A stretch of 64,000 bases of DNA from Sabethes cyaneus (Eukaryota > Arthropoda > Insecta > Diptera > Culicidae). The DNA lies in NCBI RefSeq assembly GCF_943734655.1, contig NC_071354.1, positions 69,709,544 to 69,773,543 of the forward strand, in the 5' to 3' direction. The notes under the pieces were generated by a model, which saw only the letters and a program-made list of their open reading frames with translations, ran no database searches and was not told the origin of the DNA. Below are positions 22,839 to 36,380 of the stretch, piece after piece (position 1 is the stretch's first letter; each line of letters opens with the position of its first letter). Both the position numbers and the translations under genes were made by a program.

Positions 22839-23706
22839 TGGGATTGGGATTGGGATTGGGATTGGGATTGGGATTGGGATTGGGATTGGGATTGGGATTG
22901 GGATTGGGATTGGGATTGGGATTGGGATTGGGATTGGGATTGGGATTGGGATTGGGATTGGGATTGGGATTGGGATTGGGATTGGGATTGGGATTGGGAT
23001 TGGGATTGGGATTGGGATTGGGATTGGGATTGGGATTGGGATTGGGATTGGGATTGGGATTGGGATTGGGATTGGGATTGGGATTGGGATTGGGATTGGG
23101 ATTGGGATTGGGATTGGGATTGGGATTGGGATTGGGATTGGGATTGGGATTGGGATTGGGATTGGGATTGGGATTGGGATTGGGATTGGGATTGGGATTG
23201 GGATTGGGATTGGGATTGGGATTGGGATTGGGATTGGGATTGGGATTGGGATTGGGATTGGGATTGGGATTGGGATTGGGATTGGGATTGGGATTGGGAT
23301 TGGGATTGGGATTGGGATTGGGATTGGGATTGGGATTGGGATTGGGATTGGGATTGGGATTGGGATTGGGATTGGGATTGGGATTGGGATTGGGATTGGG
23401 ATTGGGATTGGGATTGGGATTGGGATTGGGATTGGGATTGGGATTGGGATTGGGATTGGGATTGGGATTGGGATTGGGATTGGGATTGGGATTGGGATTG
23501 GGATTGGGATTGGGATTGGGATTGGGATTGGGATTGGGATTGGGATTGGGATTGGGATTGGGATTGGGATTGGGATTGGGATTGGGATTGGGATGGGATT
23601 GGGATTGGGATTGGGATTGGGATTGGGATTGGGATTGGGATTGGGATTGGGATTGGGATTGGGATTGGGATTGGGATTGGGAATGGAATTGGGATTGGGA
23701 TTGGGT
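22839..23706. repeat. (GGGATT)n hexanucleotide array, about 145 copies
   Basis: The array is perfect from 22839 to about 23593 (about 126 copies). A single-base deletion shifts the phase at 23594, and the last copies are mutated (GGGAATGGAATT). Long reading frames through it translate only to Gly-Ile, Gly-Leu, Trp-Asp or Ser-Gln/Pro-Ile dipeptides and are not genes. Confidence 0.97.
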
Positions 23707-23754
23707 TTTGAGATTGTAATTGGGCCTGTATAGCCTGTACGGGTGTCATCCCAG

Positions 23755-24040
23755 CGGCAATATATAAGCCGGTCTGCCGAAGGTAACGTTCGGCTTAGAA
23801 TGAGATAGAGCAGCTAGTGACGAGACGACCTTTTCAGACGAATGCTACCGAATGTTTTACCGAAATATCGCTTTAAAACATTTTCTATCTTGATCTGTCA
23901 ACAAAATTTTTGCATCAATCAATCAGAAATTATTATTCAAGTTGCTTCGCATGGAAAACCTGCTGTGACCATTTTTTCACTTTGTAAATATTGATTATTC
24001 CTTCCTGTGAGACGTCGAAAATCACGTATAATAAAATATA
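23755..24040 (+). promoter_or_regulatory. Possible Pol II promoter or solo LTR remnant
   Basis: TATATAAG lies at 23761-23768 and AATAAAATATAC near 24030, a spacing seen in short LTRs. No flanking coding region, primer-binding site or TG...CA pair with duplication could be confirmed, so this is only a hint. Confidence 0.25.
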
Positions 24041-27000
24041 CAAACGTGTGTTGTAGCTAGTATGTCTGTTATATTTTTTAAATAGACAGAATTTGTACTC
24101 GACTTGACGTGAAGCATGATAAGGTACTTATTTTCGTGCTTTAATTTAATACTCCTACTGTTCACATTAGCAGTAGCACCTCGTTCAAATCTAAGGAACA
24201 TCCTATTATGGCTGGCGCGTTAGTGTAATGATAGCATTTCAGAGCCATTTCAGACAGCGACAACATCGTGCGTTGTTTTGCGGTGGGACTGGGATTTGCG
24301 AAATGTCGCCTGACATATTGCTGTGCCGATGCGTGGGTCTCAGCTGTTGCTGCAGTTGACATGTGGCCTCAAATTGTTAATTATTGATGTTGACTTATAG
24401 GGGGCGTGATTAGCAGACGACGACGGGCTGTTACCGGACGGAACGGATCGGGAGTACAACACGCAAAGAGAATTCCCTTGACAAAACTCCACAGAATTTC
24501 GTTAGTTTCACTATATTTCTTCAAGTTTTACTCTATAGAAATCAATAGAACAACGTTCGCCACAATATAATTACAATCTTTGTTCGAATTTAGAGTAATA
24601 ATTACTCATGAAAATGTCACGCTATCAATTCAATCTGCTGCTTCAGTACGGCTCATACGAATTCGAGCCTATCACGCAATTAACACATACTTCGAACGTC
24701 TCTTTATAATTTAACCACGAGAGCTGACACGACATAGCTAGGTACTAGAGCACACGTGAAATGGCCTTAAACCATTGCATTTCCAGTAAGTTTCGGTCAG
24801 CGAATACCCACCCACTAAGGAGCGTATGCACGATCCATCCGTATCCGACCGTAACTGGAATTATTCCCTTCCGACACGTCAGGCGATAATTTTTCATTCA
24901 TTCCATTAGTGTCAGAATTGGTGTATGATTATGATACCCCAGCAACCGCACATAAAAACGCATCGTGGCGCACGTTAACAGTGGGAAAAGAAGGAGAAAG
25001 ATCCTCGCCAACCGTTACCTTTTTTCCCGTGCCTGCGGGCCGTCACATTTACCCTGCTAATAGGGAATCGAAATGGTTCGCCAATTCTCCAAGGGATCAA
25101 ACACACCCTCAGTTGCAATCGTTCCGGAATTACAATGTTGTGTGGTTGTTGATAAATAACCGCGCTGCACGTGTTCCGTTCGCAGAATGCCCAAATGCCG
25201 GCCGTCGTCGGGAAGAAACTCGTGCCGTTCGTGTTAAATTAGTGAAATTTTTCGATGGACGATATCTTTATTGATTGCAACAATAAATTAGTTTCAGGGC
25301 TTCTGAGAAGCATATGGAATTTTGGAGCAAAACATTCGGACTATAACTACAAGTCTAGTATAGTTTTCCAGTATATGTTTTAATCCTGTTCTAGACATAC
25401 AGTTTACCGTTCTTCCCGTAACAAATTAAATATGATTGAAAAGTAACAGCAACCGCATATTGACAGCTATTGTTTTATAAATCAATGAATATTTATCACA
25501 AATGTATTTCTAACAATTATCTTGTTACCAAGCATCCTGAGTTGAGGCATATAACAATCATCACGTGTTATTCTAAACTTTAAAGTTCGAGATTGTGTTT
25601 CATTAATTGCTACTGTGAATTGAGTATACAGCTTTATTTAATTTAAATAAAAAGGGACGAATCCATCTTCGGAAAACTACGATAGAATATAGTCCGTTGC
25701 TAACGAATACATTTTTGCAACAACGATGGGCAAAAATGGATTCGCTATATTAGCACAAATTTTCCAGCACTCACTATAACGTATTGACTTTTTCCTTTGA
25801 AGCCTTCTCGAATGCCCAATCAGTTCATATTTCTAAACGCATCCCTTTTTGGGCAAAAGCACCGACAACGTACCAATATGTTCCCGGTTCCTTTTCACAA
25901 ATCGGCGAACTGTAATAAATCCATTAATGAATTCGAATTGAATTGAATTGAATTGAAAGATGCACTAAAATTAAATTGACAACAAAACGGGTGCAGCTTG
26001 GGCCAATGCAACTCCCTTTGGACGTACGATACAGACTGGGGCCCGGAAGACCTCGCCTGGTACGAGAGGGTAAATTTTTATTTCATTTAGTTCCTGTATG
26101 TCGGTTTGATTTATTGGTTTTTACCGATATTCAACAATGGTCGAAAAACAGTACGATTTGGAAATCCAGCAGGGATGCTGCGATGTAAGGGAGAATGTGG
26201 CGTGAAATGTAGAGATGACCAGATGAAACTTTCCAAAACACATTTGATTTAATAAGTCTCAGATATCTGAACTAGATTATTTTTATAAAATCATCTTTAT
26301 AATCAAGCACTAATCAATTTGTTACCAGAAGAAAACAAAAGAAACTTGTATGAATTTTGCCCAAAAAAACTATAGCATCCCTACGGCAATACCGAAGCAC
26401 GGCGACAGAATGGAAGTGTCATATACTAATGCATACGATCGGAAGCTTCGAATTTATGATCCTAAATCCTGTGACCACCTGAAAAGGTGCATTATGTCCA
26501 CATCCGATTTCCCTTTGCTTCTCTCCTCTGCTCTGACCCGCCAGCCGTTCTGTTCACTTCTAAACGGGAACACTTTTGGGACTACATATCTTCACTCATC
26601 TTCTTCGCATTTTGTACGAATGACGACACCGGAGTGCAGCAGCAGCATTGATCCCTTCTGGTTTGGTTGGTCTGCAGGGAGCGGAAATGGTGTTCAATAA
26701 CGATTAAATGACAGCAAATTGTCTCAATTCAATAAGAAGTTTACGGCTGTCGGATTTATTTTTTACTTTTTGCCTGAATCCCGAAGCGAGTAATTTGTCA
26801 TCTTAAGGAAACTGATACACCGTGAGATATCGAAATGTGGCTGGACGAGCCTTCGCTTTGTGGTTGATGTTTACACGGGAATTAGGTGCCAACCAAGCGG
26901 ACAAAGGATTCACCGGAAACGAGCCTTAAAATGTGCAAGCAGACAGAAATGAAACGAATTACCTTCGGAGGCTTGGAGCTACATTTATCATAATTATTTT

Positions 27001-27905
27001 TGGATTGGCTGCCAAAGCGATCAATCGTGTGTTCCTATCAGTCGCTTGTTTGGCAAACAACACCGCGAGCTGTGTTTGCACAGCAGCTGGAAATGCAGGA
27101 AATTTATCCAAAAAAGAGCGATTATATTTTCACGAACAGTACCTACATGACTTTAACGTCACGTCCTTTTCTTCTCACTTTTGGCTTTAATAACTGCAAT
27201 TTACGGATTCTGCTGCAATTTACTTATAACAATTACGTTAGTCGTTTTTCTGAAACTTGAAGCGCCTGCAGGAAAACATTTCTTGTTGCCACTATTTGGT
27301 AACAAGACATGCATTGAACCCAAAATGATGTTGTATTTTAGAGTCAAAAATTTTTATGTTCTGCTATATAAAATAGCCTTGCGCAGTAGAATCCCACCAT
27401 CTCTAAGAAGTATTTACCAAAATTTTCTGCAATTACCATTTTTCAAAAAAAAAAGAAATAAAGATTAGAACGCAGGAAAACCGATCAACGCAACAGCAAA
27501 CATCATTGTCTTCTAAATTCTACAATTTCAAGATACACCAATAAAACTGTTTTCTGTGAGTCTTCGATTCTGGGAGAAAGGAAATATTTTCGGCAAAAAT
27601 GTTGCTAGCATGTTTATTTACAACTTTTCCAGAGATGCCGCTTTAGTTCTAAAAACCATCTGTATTTGAGCTCCGACCTAAAACGAATCATTATCTGCTA
27701 ATGAAAGATTCTCTTCGTGGCTCCTCTCTTCCGCTTTTGTTGCGCCTGTTAATACAGGAAAATTCTTCCAACGACTATTAAAATTAATAATAACAATTAA
27801 TATAGATTATTTTCATTACTTTTTGGTGAATCATCTTTCTTTACTACTTCAACTGAACAACTTTCTTTTACTTCCTTTACTTAGTACACGTTAAGTTTTT
27901 CTTTA
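24041..27905. other. No gene seen; single-copy-looking intergenic DNA
   Basis: The longest frames (24909-25274 and 26350-26700, 116-121 codons) have no recognised motif. A short GAATT microsatellite lies at 25928-25957. Host regulatory sequence or introns cannot be excluded. Confidence 0.4.
25928..25957. repeat. (GAATT)n microsatellite, about five copies
   Basis: Tandem GAATT units with one variant at the left edge. Confidence 0.8.
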
Positions 27906-30180
<2,275 letters not shown>

Positions 30181-30227
30181 AAGCTAAATAAGTAGCAGAT
30201 GGATGCCAAACCTAGCAAGTAATACAC

Positions 30228-30359
30228 GTACTATAAAACGGGGTTACATTGGTCATCGGGGTATTCAGGTGGATCAGTTAGACCATTCTCTAAATAAGTA
30301 AAATAAACAACTTTTGCCAACTTTCCTGAACTGATCAATGTTACCCCGTTTTACGGTAC
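30228..30359. mobile_element. 132-bp MITE with CGGGGTTACATTG-type TIRs
   Basis: GTACTATAAAACGGGGTTAC on the left is matched, with two mismatches, by the reverse complement of GTTACCCCGTTTTACGGTAC on the right. The interior is non-coding. Confidence 0.75.
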
Positions 30360-30399
30360 TACATAATTATCCAACTGCGTTTTTCCAACTTGTCATGAA

Positions 30400-30760
30400 C
30401 TCGTTTTGTCGTATGTGATGAAGCACTGTCGTGAAGAAAAATGATTGTTTGTCATTTTTTTGGAAGAAGCGCGGCATACTCCATGCTGTTTTGGCCAGAT
30501 CTCGCTTCATACCACTACGGGCGAATGGTTCACAATTGGTATACTACCAGCAACGATCAAGACGCGCCCAAGGACAGAAATCCTCTAAACTCGTCCGAGC
30601 TGAGCCCAATTGAAAAATTCAGAAAATAAATGAAAATGACAAACAGTTCAATGAAAATTGGCATTCTGCATGGAATAAGTTGGATACAGGAGCGGTAGTA
30701 AATCTTATAAAATGTGTGAAATGTAAAGCCCGAAGTTTGGAAAACGGTAAACCTAGTTAA
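30400..30760 (+). pseudogene. ITmD37E-type Tc1/mariner transposase, C-terminal fragment
   Basis: In the frame from 30441 the sequence reads FWPDLASYHYG, then NPLNSSELSPIEKF. The Asp of WPDLAS is the second catalytic residue, and the Glu of SPIEKF, 37 residues later, is the third. The DD37E spacing and the WPDLAxxHY...RPIEKxW pattern fit ITmD37E elements of mosquitoes. Downstream, broken frames give VKCKARSLENGK, matching the family's usual C-terminus. Stops follow immediately after IEKFRK, and the N-terminal part is absent. It is a dead fragment. Confidence 0.7.
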
Positions 30761-31518
30761 ATAATTTTATTGTATTTTGTAGTCGTTGAATTTTAAAAAG
30801 AAACACAATTTAATTCTTTGCATAATAACATAATCGGTATACACTTAATCATGCTTGATGTTTGTTGTTTACCTTGTGACAAAATTCCTTGACAAATTCG
30901 GGGATTTCAACCCGTCAGAAGCTAACAACTCCGAGTTCTCGGCGAATATGATCGAAAAACGAGTGTTAAAGGCAATTGGAGGTTAGCAAACGTGCCAAAG
31001 TAGAAACATTTCCCAATTTGGCATAAAATCAATAATAGGATTTTTACCAAAAGAAAAAGTAAAGAATTGACGTATTGAAAAAACGCATTACGCATAGTTA
31101 TCGCAAAAATTGTTCAAAAACTGAACAGCAAACCAAGATAAACTGATTTTTAAAAACAAATTGGCAACGTGGCGATCAATGTCTTGATCGTATCATACAA
31201 TGGTGACGGTTCATAAACATAAATGATTTAAATTCGCTGTCCGAATTGCTACTCTGCTGCTTCCAATTTATTGAAATGGTAGAATCCTGAGACGAAGCTA
31301 GTAATTTCTTCTACGAGGAAGGCAAAAACCATAAAAAAGATGAAATATTATTTACCTGCCTGAAATATGGTATAATTGTTACCTGAGTGAATATTTGCTA
31401 TTGCAGAGTAATATTTTTTAATTATAATTTTCTTTGTCTAATTGTTATGAATCAAAAGCTGAGGTTGTTACAAACTCTATAATTCTATTCATTTATGTAT
31501 TTGAATTGGTTTATTTTA

Positions 31519-31598
31519 CCCGGGTTGAAACTGGATGAATTTTATCGGTCAAATAGGAGCGAATGAACACCAAAAATTCATCTAGTTTCAAACCGGGC
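31519..31598. repeat. 80-bp hairpin repeat
   Basis: CCCGGGTTGAAACTGGATGA is mirrored by TCATCTAGTTTCAAACCGGG, with a loop of about 30 nt. It is probably a very small MITE; no clear target duplication. Confidence 0.6.
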
Positions 31599-31636
31599 TG
31601 AATGAACAAATTCGTCATTAGTCTTCCCAAGCATAT

Positions 31637-31691
31637 CAATCATAGATCATAGATCATACAATCATAGATCATAGATCATACAATCATAGAT
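31637..31691. repeat. 22-bp tandem repeat, 2.5 copies
   Basis: The unit is CAATCATAGATCATAGATCA plus TA, itself built from ATAGATC sub-repeats. Confidence 0.85.
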
Positions 31692-31744
31692 GAAACTCAC
31701 TCCTAAGAAAGCATTCTTCTTTCAGCCTTCCAGTTACTAGATGC

Positions 31745-31806
31745 AAGATAGAGGTTGCACGAACCTCGTAATTGTCCTATACTCTAACAGCGGCTGCCGA
31801 GGCTTT
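31745..31806 (+). mobile_element. SINE body fragment
   Basis: GTAATTGTCCTATACTCTAA, then CAGCGGCTG, matches the body of the SINEs at 15291-15499 and 56894-57108 (GCAATTGTCCTGTACTCTAA, CAGCTGGCTG). Head and tail are missing. Confidence 0.5.
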
Positions 31807-31809
31807 TTT

Positions 31810-34600
31810 TGCTTGCTTCTCTTAAATGAAGCATATTATTATTTGTTAAGGAAAGAATATATTATTATTAAATGCTGAAACTGATTTTTCGACATAAAGT
31901 GTTAATACATTCAATAGAATTTCCTTTTGATCCCCTAATGACGCACTCAATGGAGAGCCTGCCGTTTATTAATTCACCTAACACCCCACATAATGCCGTG
32001 CATAAATATTCAAATCAAAGAGACGACTCCACGGGATGCCGACTGCCATAAAATGTTGCATCAGCAACCAAAGCAATTTAACGGGTATCTGAATTGCTTT
32101 ATTTTGATACATTATCCCGTTATAAAGATTATGTATTCCACATTTTCAATTTCGATTCGACATCTCACCACCCTTTTACCCTTTTTGAGAGTTTTCCAGC
32201 CGTGCCAAGGGATCAACTGCTCGCTTCAGCCAGTCCATCAATTCTTGCAATCTAACGTGTGCCAACACACATACACAACGTACCCACCACGGGATTGCTG
32301 GCAGAATTTGTATCTATCTTGTGAAAGGGGTGGTAATGGAATGAATTGTTAGCCTGCTGACTGTGCACTCGAAGCAGAGTGATGAAAAGAAAATCTATTA
32401 ATAAGTGTAAAATACAAAACATTTTCGCCTTTCCGTTCGCCCAAACCCCCTTCTGGCGAGATTTGCTGGTCGCACGCAGAGTTGCTAAAGCGGTTTAACT
32501 TTTTGCAGGAGTATGGTTAGGGATTCGGGTGGGGTTCAGCAAATTTTCTAGGGAACTAGTCCTGCCCTAGCATACGTACGGGGTACGAGTATGGTTGTAT
32601 GTATGTACAGAACATTCGCGAACCAGATTCTCGCATCAGCTGAACCGGATTGTGGTGGCTGGGGTAGTTACCGTTAGCACCGAGAGAGCCGTGAAGGCAA
32701 TGAATATTTGGCGATGGCGAAAAATATACACTCTTATACCGGGAGTCACGCCACGATTGCCTTGTTTGTCATGTTGTTGTTGTTGTTATTGTTGTTGTTG
32801 TAGCTGCTGCTGTTATTTCTCTGTTCATGCCATTGATCAGGTTGGCCTGGAGTTCGAATATATATATTTCGATTGAAATTATTGCGCGCTCTGTGTGGCA
32901 CACCAAGTAGCTATCTATCCAGCCGAAACGTTGGGCGGAGGCTCGGTGAGTGAACCTCAGCATCAGAGATTGAAATTCCATGTTTGGTAAACCAATCCTA
33001 CCAGGCGGCAGGAATTTATGGTTTATTGAAATTGAAAATGGAATCACGCAGCTTATAGCAAGTAAGCGGGGTCGTAGCACAGCTCCGCACTCGGTTGTCA
33101 TCGTGGTTCCCACCACGCACCGATGGGGATGAAAGCGGTCCTTTTTTGCGCTTTGATGCGGTAAATAGTTTTGCATTCCACCTATAACTGCTCGCTGCAA
33201 AATGGAAATTATTCGCGGAGGCAATTGTCGGGAATAACAGATCCGACCAATTAATCTTTGATTTCAGCAAATTGAGCTTATTTTGCAAACAGTAGATTGA
33301 TTATTTTGCATGTGAAAATGAATTTATTTTGCAATTTATATACGAAGTTGGAATTGAATATTCGGCTTTGTTTCGATTTGAGAAATTTGGATTTCGATTG
33401 CACATTGCTTGCGCTGAGAAATGCGTAACGCATTTCAAATTGAAAGCTTCCGTAATTTTAAGCCAACCCGCATAAGACATTTTCTACAATCTCTCCTAGT
33501 CGCACACCGAACACTTTCCATATCACATAATTGTTTACTGCATAATCCAATGCTCATTTGTACTTATTACGGTCGGGTTAAAATTGTAATTAAAGATTAT
33601 AATAATCATTGGGTGGTTGTCAACTGTACCTCGCCTGATATGAGCCTTAATCTGTTTCTTTTTCCGCTCTTCCGGATGTGATCGGCCTATGGTGTGCTTA
33701 AATGGAAAACCGTACTTGTTCCCCAGACTGACTGAAAGTAAATCATTTAAAATTCCTCGAAGCGGAATGCTATTTGCTGCCACGGAGTGGAGATTATTGA
33801 ATTGCTTGCATATTTTTGACTATGCAACTTTTGATCAATGCAAGTTTTAGTATTTATACAGATTTCCATATCGTGCACTTTAGAACTACTAAGCAGAAAA
33901 TAAGTCACCCCTAAGTTTCTGCACTATTTTTCAGCAAACTACCACACAACTTGACACCGAATCCATCGCTCATTTTCACCGTGACGCGCTGACAGCCGCC
34001 GGTTCCACTCCTGATAAGAGGATGGATTAGCGTTCGGATTGCTGGCAAATCACAGCCAGCTGGGATTTTTTCGGCCAGCCATGTTGGCAAGAAGGTTAAA
34101 TTGGTACATTACGTGCCCACTTGAGACGCGCGGCTTTTATAGACGAAACGACGTGGCACATAGACGAGAGACGGCGTCCCATTCTCATTTGCTTGGCAAG
34201 GGCGCATTGAATTTGACGTGCATTTCTGCAGACGAAAATCATCAATTCACCCTTAACCAAGGCAATGTCGCCAGCCCCTTGCTCTAGGCGCCGTTACTGG
34301 AGGTTACTTTGTGAAGGTTTTGAATGGAGTTTTCTGCTTCAGGATGATACTGGCTTTATTATATGGTTCAGAATGCGAAAGATTCAAAAGAATTCTTTCC
34401 AAAGCTTAAACAACACTTTCACTGCAACCACATATCCCCTTAGCCATCCGTGCTAGGTCGAGCTCTAGAACAGCGGCAAATAATTTCTGTCAGTTCAGTA
34501 TTCAAAACTCCAGAACCAGTAGCCAATAAATGAATGAAATTACTGAATTAAAACATTGTGCAGTGAATTTGCTCTTTGTATTTCACAACGAGCACGATCA
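31810..34600. other. No gene seen; contains a (TGT)n microsatellite
   Basis: The TGT run is at 32771-32813. Frames of up to 151 codons (32769-33224, minus) pass through that microsatellite and show no motif. The composition (GC near average, few repeats) suggests host intergenic or intronic sequence. Confidence 0.4.
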
Positions 34601-34900
34601 ACGGCTAGGAAGGAGTGCATTTAAAAATGACTTTTGCGTATCTATCAAATGCACACAACTCTTCAATCGTTTTGGCCGGATCTGGCATCTGCTCACTATG
34701 TTGCTGGGACTGCCCAGAACTGTTCAACTGTTGAGCTGTTGATCTTGTTCAAAAAAGTCAAAACCCACCAAACTGCCCAGAACTGCGGCCTATACAAAGA
34801 TACTGAGCTATTATTAAAAGACATCTTACGAAGGTTGACAACGATGCAAGTCCGTTGAAAGTTTCACGGAAATGTGATCTTCAGCAGTGCTCAGTTAATG
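34600..34900 (+). pseudogene. Second ITmD37E-type transposase fragment
   Basis: The sequence reads FWPDLASAHY, then in another frame VNPPN-like KSQNPPNCPELRPIQRY, then AIIKRHLTKV. The pattern WPDLASxHY...NPPNCPELRPIEKxW is the family signature. The catalytic Glu is Gln here (RPIQRY), and a stop follows. The copy is about as short as the one at 30400-30760 but keeps different parts, so the two are independent relics. Confidence 0.65.
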
Positions 34901-35430
34901 CCACTACACATCTATTTTGATGAATGTTTCTTGCAGCATTTTTTCTCAGTTTTCCGATGGTGGTCTTAAAATTGAAATCGGTTGGCGAAATCATGGCGAA
35001 AACGGCGATTTATTGATAAAATCCAACATGGCGGCCAAATCCAAGATGGCCACCAATTTTCTTTTTATTTCATCTATAAGCCCTATCTCTCCTATTTACA
35101 AAATTGTGTCGTATGTAGTTTGTTTCATAGCAAATTTTGGAAATATCACAATAATTATAGGAAAATTGTGAACCTTGCTACAGATAACTGATTGTTTTAT
35201 TCAGTTAATGCCATTGCACACCATTTATGAATGTTTCTTGTAGCATTTTTTCCGATGGTGGTCCTAGAGCGAAAATCGGTTGACCAAATCCAAGATGGCC
35301 GCCGAAAATTTTTTTACTCCATTTGAAAATCCTGTTGTTCTTCTTTACAGAATCGAACGATTTGTTAGTTGTTTCATTGCATATTTATGAAATTTCACAT
35401 GATGTAGATCTCAAGGTTTGCTGAAAATTC
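34890..35430. repeat. Two direct copies of a roughly 300-bp repeat with CAAGATGGC motifs
   Basis: CAGTTAATGCCACTACACA starts the first copy and CAGTTAATGCCATTGCACA the second (35203). Both continue with GAATGTTTCTTG, AGCATTTTTTC, CCGATGGTGGTC and AATCGGTTG. Each contains CCAAGATGGCC or AACATGGCGGCC. The frames through it are not convincing genes. Confidence 0.7.
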
Positions 35431-35534
35431 AACTTTTTCTGAAACTGTTGGGCCCCTTGGCGAACGAGGTTAAGAGTAAGTAGTATTTTATGTTCCACTG
35501 AAAGCAGCAATAAAATCAATTGGATTTTTCGATG

Positions 35535-35965
35535 CTAGACAGAAGCCACCTTAAATTTCGTTCCGTTTAACGGAAAACTAGCAGTCATTAACTTTTCGTC
35601 GGAAACCCCGATTTCGGAAGCAGTCTTTGGACTCAAAAGCGGGGTTCTGTTCAGAGATATGTATTCACTGCATATTTCTTGCCCTGAACACAGCGGATAT
35701 ATCAAGGAGATAATAAAAGAACCGAATCGACAGTGCAAAAGATATACAAACACTTTCTCCATAGACTCCCAGAAAATCGCATTGAACGTGACGTTAACAG
35801 AGACTGGCGCAAAATATGGAAAAACATAAATCGCAAAGAATTGTCATCTGAGGAGAAATCCGTATATTACCTACTCTGCAACGAAAAACCATAGAGACAC
35901 GTCCAGCTGCGCGTGACTCTGTGGAGACACTGGAACATAAATTCTCAGGGCGCACGTATATTTAA
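35535..35965 (+). pseudogene. Possible non-LTR retrotransposon ORF2 C-terminus
   Basis: In one frame: ISEAVFGLKSGVLFRDMYSL, then EHSGYIKEIIKEP. After a frameshift: NRDWRKIWKNINRKELSSEE, KSVYYLLCNEK, then in the next frame ETLEHKFS. The pattern W..iW.ni....Ls..e...Y.l.neK...ETleHkF is that of the region after the RT/RNase H part of several insect LINEs, where a CxxC...H zinc-binding motif follows. Shifts and stops break it. The clade is uncertain. Confidence 0.45.
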
Positions 35966-36012
35966 CCACTATGGAGTTACATAATCACATAATTATCAAG
36001 CATAGCTAGAAT

Positions 36013-36380
36013 TTCGGAGGCGTATTATCACCAGAAGCTTACTATGCTTACTATGAACTTCACAGGCAATTGCGGTCGAGCAGACTAAACCCCCGTACAA
36101 AATGTACCTTGTACATCAAGCTCATCAGACCGGTTGTTCTTTACGGACATGAAACATGGACAATGCTCGGGCAGGACCTGCGAGTGCTCGTCGTTCGAAA
36201 ACTCCGAGTACTCGCAGGTCCTCCTCGAGCATTGTCCTAGTTTCATGCCCGTAGAGAACAACCGGTCTAATAAGCGCCTTGTACAGGGTGCACGTACGGG
36301 GACTTAGTCTGCTCCACCGCAATTGCTTGTGGAGCCCATAGTAAGCACGACTTCCATTGATAATACGCCTCCGAATCTCA
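36013..36380. repeat. Inverted duplication of an RTE 3' segment (palindrome centred near 36196)
   Basis: The plus-strand segment 36013-36196 (CGGAGGCGTATTATCA... to GACCTGCGAGTGCTCG) is repeated in reverse complement at 36197-36380 (CGAGTACTCGCAGGTC... to TGATAATACGCCTCCG). Arms are about 185 bp and about 90% alike. Both encode the RTE stretch around RPVVLYGHET. Confidence 0.75.

Noticed and set aside
22771..23749. Long open frames of 293-320 codons on both strands
   Set aside because: They are translations of the GGGATT array (Gly-Ile, Gly-Leu, Ser-Gln, Pro-Ile dipeptides) and have no gene features.
24210..24300. tRNA-like GTTAGTGTAATGATAGCA
   Set aside because: No B box or cloverleaf follows, so it is not a tRNA gene.
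31993..32352. 119-codon frame
   Set aside because: No recognised domain, no splice context; treated as chance.
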